64,000 bases of DNA from Athripsodes cinereus (Eukaryota; Arthropoda; Insecta; Trichoptera; Leptoceridae): positions 1,736,001-1,800,000 of the forward strand of contig OX388314.1 in assembly GCA_947579605.1 (NCBI GenBank), read 5' to 3'. Position 1 is the first letter of the stretch. Each line of letters begins with the position of its first letter. Both the position numbers and the translations under genes were made by a program. A model generated the notes under the pieces. It ran no database searches and was not told the DNA's origin. It saw only the letters and a list, made by a program, of their open reading frames with translations. Shown here piece by piece: positions 12,347 through 24,300 of the stretch.

Positions 12347-15300
12347 AAATATGGAGACTTTAAGTAAGTTAAATTTTGGAACATGGAAATTAAACTGACA
12401 TTACATTTTTTTTGAATTGGTTGTAAGAGTTTTAACCAGTACAGTAAAGTTGTTTGTGTTTATAATGATTGATTGCCAAATAATAATACTAGGTATTACA
12501 TTTCATTGATAAAAAAAATCATGGGAAAAATTTAAAACAGTTGTATTATAATTTTTTACATATATTACTTTTCAGTATTAAACTGTCAACAATAAAAGGC
12601 AAAGTCACAGGTTCTGTGACCTTATTTACGCACAGCCAAACAGTTTTTATTTGATACAACTTATACAAGATTCCAGAAATTTAAGAAAAACATTAGGTGT
12701 GCTTATCACATTCTTGTAATGTTATCTAACATACTAGTGGAGCGTAATAATTTGAAACACAAAAGAGTAAACAAATAACAAAAAATTGTAAATAAAAAAA
12801 TATATTGTAAAATAAATAAAACATAATCTCACCAGCTTGCACATAATACTGTTCAGCTTGCTTAAGTCTGCCAGCGTGATGCAGTTGCTGAGCAACCCTT
12901 CTAGTGGCAGCTGCAAGCAGGGCAGGCCTGTGTTCTGCCACCACTCTCAACAATGCGGCGTGCCTGCCAGCTTCCTCATACATAGTCATTGCAGATTCAC
13001 TCATACCCATACCAATATAAAGAACTTCAGCTTCTTTGTATTTACCTAAAAATGGAGAAAGCCTTCATTCAAAAACTTGTTCAACATATTTTATTAATCT
13101 TTAAGAAAGTCCAATGATTATTTAAAAATATGTATATAAGTAACAAACTGCCACTGAAAATCTGTTATCGATTTCTTGATCCTAAAATTATGCAATATCA
13201 ATGGCAGTTTTACTCCTAAATTTATGCAACATTCATAATAATTACTCCTACATTTATGAAAAATCTAGATAAATCTGAATCCTGAATTTAGGCAACATCT
13301 ATTTATAACAATCACACCGAAATTTATGCATCATTAACAATAGTTATTTTCTCCTGTATTTAGGCAACATCTATAACAATCAGTCCTGAATTTAGACATC
13401 TGACAATCACTTGCTCCTAAATTTATGCAACCTTTATTCCAATTACTTTGGTCTTTGTATTTATCTGCCAATGGTTGGAAAATGTTAGCAGCAGCCTGGG
13501 ACCCCAGTAGCCTTCTAGCTAAAGCCAGTCCCCTGGTTCCTTGTCCAGCTTCTCCCAATTTCCGAGCACCATCCTCCACCAAGCCGCCACCTTCCCACAA
13601 AGCTTCTGCAGTGTCCCAATCCTAAAGATAATATTCAACAGTAAAACAAAAATGAAACTAAACAATGAGGTTTGAAGCTAGACATGCGTTATATGCATGA
13701 AAAACTGTAAACACATTGCAATATAATATCAGGTGGTTGGTAGCTTGAAGACAGTCTCAGACTCAGTCCAATCCTTCCACTGTGGAACTACTCTGTCTTC
13801 ATGATACAAGCAGACTGCTCGCTGTGAGGATGTTTTTGAATTGATTTCGCATCCAAAATCAATTTTTATATAGAGATAAATCTGTCAAAATTGGGATAGT
13901 TGGATTTATGTATGTGTAAAGATGGCACCCATTTGACACAAAATCACTTTTCCTGTATCACAAAGGCCTGTTTCCTAATTTTGGAAAACAAAAGAAGAAG
14001 AGATAAGTAATTAGAAATTAACAAAGCATTTGTAATAGATTCAGTATGTACCTGAATGGATGCATAGTGATCTGCCAAAGTCTGATAGTATTCCTGTACC
14101 GACTCCACGTCATCTATCACTTGTATAATCTGTAGGGCTTTGGCCCATTGCTGAGCCTTAACCGCAGCAGCTAGGGCACCTCGAGAGTCTCCTGCTTCAA
14201 TGAGATGAGCCACAGCAGCCCCGTACTGTCTACGACCCATCAACCATTCACCCCAAGCTTGCTCCAAATCCCTCACTTCATTAGGTGCGACCTGCATATA
14301 AAAAAAAATTCAATCGATTCAGAGATGTTCTATACATCGCATGCAATCCTCGACTATGAATTAGTCTACCACCCTTTCCATTAAAGCTTTAATTACTCAC
14401 TGACGATGGAACTTGCACCAATAAGTGTTTGGAATTAATAAATCTCATTTCGGTGTTTTTTAATATACTTTCTTTATTTAACATAATTACCCCGTGAAGT
14501 ACCAGGTAGAGAATATAGGTCTCCCACTCTTTTTTGTTAGTTTTCAAATATATTGTAAAAGGTGTGTATTCCTAAGACCTCACATTTAACATCTATAATT
14601 AGGAATCAGACATGTCACCTGTTGTGAATGCCTTATTTTTTTATTGGCTTGGAGAAGACAATTTGTATGTTTATTACATGCAGTTAGTCCATTGGCTACC
14701 CCACTTCCGAGATATACCATGATGGTATTATTTTATTTTATTTTATTGTTGGGGTAAAATATGCACCGCGACCTATAAGATCTATTGTACTCCCCCTACT
14801 CAGCTTTCCCGATGTTGCCCGTCAAAGCACACCCTCAAGTCCCAGACATCTTATGAAGTCCAGGATCTTGAGGGGATCCAAGGTGTGGAGAGACTCCACT
14901 TCTACCCAGTGTCTACCTAGGGTTTTGATTCTTGCGAATACCACGGCATTGCATTCCACTAGGAGATGTCGAGGAGTCTCGGCCTCTTCTTCACAAAATC
15001 TACAAGTACCGTCTTCTTCAAGTCCCAGTTTGTGTAAGTGTTCCTTGAGCCTACAGTGACCCGTTAGGAAGCCTGTTCATTGGCTAGATAGATATAGAAA
15101 TTTTGTTCTGACAAAAGGCAATGAAATTTGAAAGTAGTGGATAATGAACTTACAAGTCTAGCTCTTTGTATTGCTTTGGCATAAGAATTGGCCTTTGCAT
15201 ACAGCTTGACGGCTTGATATTGATCTCCTGAACTTTCGCATAGCTCTGCAGCTTGCTCCCAGCATTCATTCTACAAAAAATTACCATTAGTCAAATAGAT

Positions 15301-18300
15301 AATACACATGTAGTAAAAGAAAAATATATTCTACGGTGTATAATACCAGAGTTGCAAGCAATTAAGTCAAAATTTAACTTTGACTTTTATTAATTAAAAA
15401 AAGTAATTTATATGCAGGATGAAATTTCCTATCAATTTTCAAAACAACTCTTAACTATCAACTGAAAATACATTAACCCGATTCGGTAGAAAGTAATAGA
15501 CTTAACTTTACAAAAGGTTTCTTTTAAAGGAAGTTAATATTAACAATTGTGTGATTAACTTCAAATTCAATAGTTAATTTTTTTAAACAAATCAACGAGT
15601 TAGTGAGGCTGCTGCAACTTAATTGAAGATAATTGGTGATATATTGTTTCAACGTTTGTATGATATTGATTGAATAAAGAAATTTATTATTATTATTATT
15701 ATTTATTATTAGTTAACGCCCACTTCTGCACGACACAAATATTAAGAAAAGTGATGCAAATTCAATAACAAACCTTGAAGAGAGCTCTGAGGACAGTGCT
15801 AACAGTATCTCTATCAGTGAGCAGAGAAGGAGAATCTCTCAGAGTCCTGGCTGCTTGTCCTGCTAAACCAGCTTTAAGCAGAAGTTGAAGAGCAGATCTG
15901 CTATCTCCCTTGCTCATCAGAATACCTGCCGCTTCAACTTCTCCGCCTAAATACAATGAAATTAATTTATACGAGATAAATTTAGACTATAATTCAAAGT
16001 CTATTCCCAATTATTTTTTCACAAGTTTAGTTGTTCTTGTATTGTACTTTATTGGTCACTTGCATACTTTCATGAGCTTCTAATCGGATCATCGGAACAG
16101 GGTTTTTCAGTTGGAACCCTAAAGGCCTAAGAATAAAATAAATAACTCAATATTATAACATAAAAAAATATTTAGAAAATTATTATACCTGTCGTAATCA
16201 AATGGTTCATATAATGTTCCCTAAGACTCTGCGCTTCAGACAGACCAAGTCTCTCAGCCACTGATATAGCCTCAGGCCATCTGTGAAGATTTCTATACAT
16301 TTCAATAGCCAATGTAGGATCTTTTAGCTCCTCTAAGTATATCTGCTCTGCTGTCTTCAAATCGTATGACAATATTGCGAGACGGGCTCTAACTTTGGGC
16401 GCTTTCATTCCTAATCAAAAAACAAAACATTTAAATTTAAAAAATTTGAATTTACTTTATTTTTCTCGTATCAGTTCTTTCAGAGCGGGTGACTGCACTC
16501 ATTGGTGCATAGCAATGATGTCCAGCCGACCGCACATCATTTCAAGTACAAATTGACTTTGGAATCTATTTGAGATCACATTATCCATGGAGAATTCACC
16601 AATTCCAAAAATTCCTGTTTCAAACCATTATGTTTGACATCTGTTGAACATTATTATTTATATTGTGTTCGAGGTTGTTGACAATCTATTGATAGCTGTA
16701 AATTGGAGGATAGTATCTTTCTCTGGCGCCATCTTGTATTCAGGTTGACAGAAATCCAAAAATAATAAGACATGAAGATGTTAAATGTCTTATTTGCGAT
16801 GTTTTATTTATTTTATTCACCTTGCACATCATCATCCATATAACAAAATCAACAGAGCATTTTACATAAGAAAAAATGTGATGATATGCAGTGGCGAGAT
16901 TATCACTTTTTAGTGATTTCTTCCATCTAACCACAACAAACTTTTACAAATGCGTGCCTCCTGCAGGACACTAAAAAATGACGAAAATAATAGATTTATT
17001 GAATTCCGGGGCTCCACAGATTATCAAACAGAAAACAATTACCGTTAGTATTTTCAATTTCTTTTTCGTACTCCTCAGCAAATACAAGGGTTCTGGATAG
17101 ATATGCACTTTTGGCTTCATCTCCCAAAGCTTTCCAACATCTAATAGCCATCTGAAAATTTAAAGAAAGTTTGATATATACTTATATAATTATAAACTGT
17201 GTCATATTCGATTCAATTCAATTAGTTTATTTCCTCAAATAAGCATAATATAAAATCAAATACAACTCAGACATCCACTACAACCAATTCCATTTTGCCA
17301 CCTCACTAGGCTAAAGCCTGTGTCGAGGCGGACAGAACCGTGAGTAACATAAAAAACAAAATTTGACATAACAATAACATAAAAAAACAAATTTTGACAT
17401 AACAATTGGTGCAGGAAATTAATCGATGCTGGAGAAATATAAGATGTTATCGTCAACAAAATCAATGAAATCAGGTTGATAAAAAGATTATAGAGAAATA
17501 TGTATATTATGTCAACTTTCCTTATTCTGATTATATAGAAGATTATTTTTACAATTAAACACTTTAAATTTAACATAAGAAACATCAATGGGTTGTATGA
17601 AACATCATATGAAACATCAATGGGTTGTTCAGAAAAAACTAGCTGGAAGTACCTATACTAGGTGTACTAGAACAATGCCTTCACTTGAAGTTATCATTGA
17701 GATGGGAGAGAATTTTGGAGCTTTTGATAAGTTGCTCAGTAGCTTTATTGGACAAAGCACTTCTCGCAAAAAGGATGGGTTGCAGGTTCAAGTCCCGTCT
17801 GGGGATTTTTTTTCTTTTCTAGACTTTATGTGATAGCTTCAGATGTAAAATTTCTCGTTTTATTGAATTTGATAATTGTGTTTTTTTCTTACCTTCATAT
17901 CCCCGATCTCCATGGCTTTAATAGCCAATTGCTGCCAAAGCATTTGAGCCTGGGGAGCATCATTCAGAGTATTCAAGTACGATTCACAGCCAGAAAAGTC
18001 TCCCGATCTCAACGAAGTGCCTGAGAAAATAATATAATAACATTAAAAGTGTTAGAAATCTCTATAGTAGTAAGGAAATTTACAATACCTACTAGTCTTT
18101 TAAATAGAGTATTAAAATAGTAGATATAGTTAAGTGGAACTATTCCCCGTGGGAAAGTGGTAAGCATAGAAGGAAAAAAGTAAAAAAGTAGATGAGCAAA
18201 TCACACATAAATACCTCTATGGAACAACAGACAATTTCAGAGTACCTACTTACGACAGCTTCCCATCTTACACTCCCACATTTTTATCCAAAAAAAACAT

Positions 18301-21300
18301 GAAAAAGTGAGAGATTTACTATCTTATGGGAACACCATGAAGTTTCATATAACTTACAGAAATGCAGCCTGGCATGGTTGAGAGGTATGTGTGTTAGAGA
18401 TCCTCCTTGCATAATGACACGAGGATTTCCCGCTCCTTCCACCCTCACTGCCTCACCTCCACCACATTCCACCAGTTCCACTAGACCCACTTCTTCTATT
18501 GAGTACCTGGAACAAAACACCATCATAACATCACGGCATTTCTCACTGGTGAGTAAAGTAGTATTCACATTGCTTCATATTGGATGATCATCCAGAGTGT
18601 CAGGGTCAAACCTGTTCATCGAAAGTGAACTATGATTCTATGCGTCTGTTCACACTTGTTCATCCTATGCTTTCACTGCCATGTCAACACTCTCAGTCAT
18701 GTTGTATGTATTTTGACATATTTTCGTACAAAAATGATTAAATAAATAAAAAAATAACCCTTAAAACAAATTAATACAGTTCTCGACTGCATAATAATTT
18801 TGTACATGATTCTGACATTCAATACAAATTCATAGAGAATAAAACAAATAATAAGATAAAACTTGTTTATGGTCGTTTCAGTGAAAGGACCTTTCATCAA
18901 AATTATGACGAGTGGTAATCTCTTTCCTCCGTCATCGCTAGTGATCACTATTGATGAAACGCCCGTTCACACCTATTCATCTTGGAGGATCATCCGGAGT
19001 GATCACTGAAAGTGAACAAATGTGAACGACCCTTTATGAACATGCAAATTGTCTTATCCATGCCAATAAAAGTTGAGACGCTCAAGATGAGTAGCATATC
19101 TCATCAGTCATCACTGAACTAAAGATTTTAAACGTTTTACGACACTTGAAAAATTAATGAAAAGAGTAGGAGTATTCGCTAATGGCATAATATGCCATAA
19201 TGCGAAATTGAATTACATGCATAATGTTTCTTAAGAATTCATAAATGTAATGTACTGTATTATTAAATAATTTTTTGCTCAGTATTTTAGTTTATTAATA
19301 TTATATAGTGCTTAGTATTTTAGTTTATTAATATTATAGTGCTTAGTTTTTTAGTTTATTAATATTATAGTGCTTAGTATTTTAGTTTATTAATATTATT
19401 ATAGTGCTCAGTATTTTAGCTTATTAATAAAAGGTGAATAACACAGGGTATCCAACAAAATGTTTTTTTTAATAATTATTATTGTTAGTGAACTCACCAC
19501 ACAGCTAAATGTGTAGCAGTTTGTGCCACAACAGCATCGCTCCCCTCTACCCACTGCACAAAACTGACACCACTCAATATTACTTCCTATAAATTAAAAG
19601 AAATGCATTGTCATTAAAATCTATTATGATCTAGTCCATATCAATCATAGAAGAAGAACTGAGCGATAATCATTTAAGTTTTATCTTACCATCCGTCCAG
19701 TGCTGACTTCCATCATTAGCAGCCTTCTTCTTCTGTCTCGAAGTAATAGGACGTGAGCAGACTCACTCAATTCCAACCAATCTACCCGAGACTCCAACCT
19801 GCACTGAGCGACTTGAGAACCTGTAAATAGGCACGTTTCTATAAGTTTTTCACTCTATAACATTAAGATGATAATGGTCTCTTTCCTATTTATACTTAAG
19901 TATTGCACATCCTTTATATTGATAATCCATTCAAGAAGAAGTTAGCAAGGACAAGTAGTAAATCCGTGTGTTGAAAGACTTTGTTTGGAGTGATCAGAAG
20001 TCCCTCCAGAAGCAGCAATGGACAGGGATCTCTAGAGGAAGTATGTAGGCACAATTGTCCCCCGACACAACTTGAACAAGGGGAGGAAGATGTATGTATA
20101 ATCATACTAAATTGCATACCGGTTATTAGATCCACAACACATACACTCTTCTGATCTAGCAGATATGCCAACTTTTTGTTCTCTTTTCCGCTGACGTTTT
20201 GTCCCTCATTGATACGAACGCTGATCAAATGTGGATTTGTATGTTCGGTACGAACCTGAAAAAAAAAGATTTATAAACAATTTTTGAGAGAAGAGACGTT
20301 TTGAGAATATCCATGGAATTACGTTGATTCAGACACTTACAGAAGCCAATATCGCATCTATTCCATACTCGATAAGAGTGAGTTCTCCCGCACGATGTAT
20401 CATACAGACGGGAGTATGTTGAAAGAAAAACTTTTCTCCAGAGCCCGACCATGGAACCTGAATATGGAAAAAAATAATTTACAAATCACACTGAATTGTG
20501 TTTGATTTGACAATATAAAAACTTTATCACATGACATAATATGGTACCTCGCTGCTCAAGGATCTAGCTAGATCACACACAATCAGAGAACTCTCAGTTC
20601 TGCACACAGCGTACCAGTCATCACCTAAAAGAAAAAAAAATTAACAATCAAACATGAGTAATTTTATTTTTTGTGTTTGAGTGTATTTTAAATAAAAGTT
20701 TATCTTTATGTTCAGCTTTAATAAGGAAGTAATAATTTAATTTACAATTTAACATAATGAAAAAAAGTTTTGACACAACATGAAGAACAAGATGTTCACA
20801 TAAGTTTTTAGTTCAAAAACATGTTTAAAGAATGTAAGAGTGTATAGGAGGCATTGATTCCCCTATTATTTGCCTGATAAAGAATTTCATAGAAATAAGC
20901 ATACATGTCGGCCGGTGTGGCGTGGAGGTAACGCTCTTGCCTTTGAATCACGAGGTCCCGGGTTCGATTCCCGGCCAGGGCAAAGTGAAGAATGACCTTT
21001 TTCAAATTGTCCTGGGTCTGGGTGTTACATGTATATGTGTGTAGTGCATTGTATATGTGTGTATCGTCGTGTTAGTACCCATAATACAAGATTCATCTTA
21101 GTTTGGGACTAACTCGATCTGTGTGAATTGTCTATGTATGTTAAAAAAAAAAATAAACATGGACATTCACAAATATTTATGAGACGGAGTAGATTTGGCT
21201 TCATTATTTGTAATGCATATACATATGTTGTAATACTCACCCAAAATTCTTATTGAATGTATATCCTTGCCAATGTTAGCTTGTACAGTATAAGGAGGAA

Positions 21301-24300
21301 CGTCTCCGGCCAATCTGTTTAATGTCACCTGACCCTGTCCTCTGCGGATAGCCTCAACAACACCTCTATAAATCCAACGCCTAAAACAGCACTCAAATAA
21401 ATAGAATCTTAAAACTCTTACAAGAGGAATGTTATACTATAAGGGAAACGAATGGATGGAAAATGTAATTAGAACACATGCTAATAAGATGCGATGGTTT
21501 GGACATATAGGACAAATGGATGATGAAGAAATATTTTATATTTGTCTCAAAAATGAGTGTGAAATGTGGTAGAAAATGGAGTAGGAAAAGAAAGATCAAA
21601 TTAGCACTTCATCCTCTCTGCCTAACATACAAGAAATGTAGCATGAAGGGAGAGTTAAATAGATAAAAATTATAGAAAGAAAGATGAATAATCACTTCAG
21701 CATTGACTCATAGAGAACTGTCGCCCCTGTGAAACCTCCGACAGTGATCTTTGCACCGTCTGCACTCCAGGCTAGTCCTCGGACACTGTACAATCCTGGG
21801 ATTTGGATGGTGCGACCCAGGGACCATTTTCTCTTCTCTGTGGACCACTCCACTAGGTGACAGCTGTCGTAGCTCCCAACCATAGCTGCCTAAAGGTGAA
21901 ATAAAATTTGATTAAACTTCACCCATCCATCTCATCACGGCATGTCCCACAAGTGGGGTAGCCAATGGTTCAACTGCCTATAACAAACATGCAAGTTGTC
22001 CTCTCCTGCCTTTTACATGACACTTGAAAACGTATAAAAAAATTTGGGAGGCTTATTCATTACTGAGGAACCCATTTCAAAAATGAAGAAATTATATATT
22101 TAGCACGTTTAACTTTTTTTAACCTAATACAAATTTGGAATAACTGTTATGTTACACGTTTGGTACTAAACACAGAGTAGCATAAAAAATTTAGTAGGTA
22201 CACCATGAAATTTTCTAGGTAAACATGCACTTTTGTAGGTATTAAATAGATTTAATGAATTCATAATACAAAAATAATAGAAGAATAGAGTAATAGAGGG
22301 AAAAAAATTATAATGTCATCTTTGATATCTACACAGCCTATTGTACAAATACAAAGAATTCTTGTATATTTAATACCTGTCCACTGGCGCTGGCACATGC
22401 CACAGTGAACTCCTGCTGGTTAGGATCCCTGGAGAGATTGAATGATGATATGGGACGCCCTGTATTGTCATACACAACTATACGGCGATCACAACCGGCT
22501 GCCAATACCTAGCAAAGATAAACAGAATAAAGCAACTTATACAAAATGGAACTGTACCTACACATATTTCACAGATACATTCAAATGCAAAATATTGATT
22601 CAGGTTTGTTGAGAGTCTAAATCAGGGATGTTGCGAATATTCGCATCCGCATCCGCAAATGCGGAGCTTCCGCATGTATTTGGACATCTGCATCCGCATC
22701 CGCAATAATCAATGCGGATGCGGATGTAAGACAATTTGCGACAAGAAAGAAATAGGGCGGGGCCGGCGAAAGGCGCGTGCCGTTTGCACTTGACATTAAC
22801 CAATGGGAACGAAAATAATGGTGACAAGATCCGACGCATTTTTATTTTTGCCGGTTTTATTTTATTTTTGCAAATAACAAAGAAAAAAAATTTCGCCAAA
22901 AAATCCATATTATTGTAGCAAAAATTTCGTCACATATTTGACAGTGGGGCCTACCAACTAAGATAGTTCCTACTTTTTTCTATAATATCTTAAACATCCG
23001 CATCCGCATTCACATCCGCGGATGTGTCAAAATCGACATCGCAACATCCCTGGTCTAAATACACTTCAAACACCATTACAATATGTGATATTCTTGTGAT
23101 GTGAATTTAGAATACTGCTATCAACACACTTTTATAAGCATCAATGATTAGATATTATAAAATGATTTTTTCCAAGGAGAGCACCCACTACCTCAAGTTG
23201 TACCTGAAAATATGTATCACCTTAATGACACACATAACATATACACATAAGAGTTAATGTCATCACAATGAAATAAAAACTGCAATGTCTAGGGAGTGCT
23301 TAAGATTAAAGACTTACAGCATTGTCCAGTACGACCATAGCTGCAGGAGGCACAGGATGTCTAGCTAGCAGTCTCCCACCTGTAGTGAGAAGGGCCCCAT
23401 CCACATGTCCAGACACAACCATCCCAGTAGAGAAACTAGATAGCGAGACGCAAGCCGAAGGGCCGTTCCATGCTCCTGTACTTTTGTTTGTCTTACAGTC
23501 CAACATTCTGATATCAGACACAAACAAGCATTTAAATTTTTTTAACAATCTTGAAATCTGGATTGAGGCAAACAGTACTCTGATGCTATTGTCGTTCAAA
23601 TCCTGTTACCGACCTACTTCACGTTTAAGATAAAAGTGTCGTGTGAGAGTGTTTTTCGGTTTCATAGACACAGATTCATCTTTTCAAGAAAAAAATTCTG
23701 AATAGACTACATTAAACAAGTTTATGAAGCGAAAAACAATTTCAATTTCAGTATTAGGAAAACATAGTAAATAAGTGTTTTCAATTCAAAACAGTTTTCT
23801 ATCTATCTATCTATTCCCTCACGCCGTATCCCAAGTGGGGTAAGCAGAGAGAACGGAACGCCAATTAGATCTGTCCTTACATACTTCTTTCGCCTCCTCC
23901 ACAGTCATACAATTTCTCATGCACGCACTTCGGTTTCTCTTACTCAAAACATGGCCTTCCTTGAGAATTTGATCTACATGTTCAAGCCATGTAGTTCTCG
24001 GATGCCCGCGCTTCCTCACACCCCTCCTTTCAGCCAAGTATTGCACCAAAAACAGTTTTGCACCAATTAATTGGCAAAATTTTAACGAATGACAAAAAAT
24101 AATTTAGGAATGTTAACAATCGGTCACTACTACGGTAACGGGAAGAAATAATTGAATTTTCGACATTTACTTTTTAGTTTTACATTGACCTTAAACATAA
24201 ACCTATTGAGTAAAAGTTTGCTGTATAATTTCACCTTATCTTCCCATCCATCTGCCCACAGAGTAGAGAGGTGTAAGAGATGAAACAGAGACAGATACAA

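Noticed and set aside
19278..19433. CRISPR-like spaced repeats
   Set aside because: The repeats are contiguous with no unique spacers, and the genome is a eukaryote; this is a minisatellite.
20908..20985. tRNA gene (TTG anticodon, Gln-like)
   Set aside because: The A and B boxes are good but the arms pair poorly and a SINE body with an A tail follows directly.
22600..22908. 102-codon minus-strand frame
   Set aside because: It lies inside the hAT MITE (22623..23052) and reads its GCATCC arrays; not a gene.
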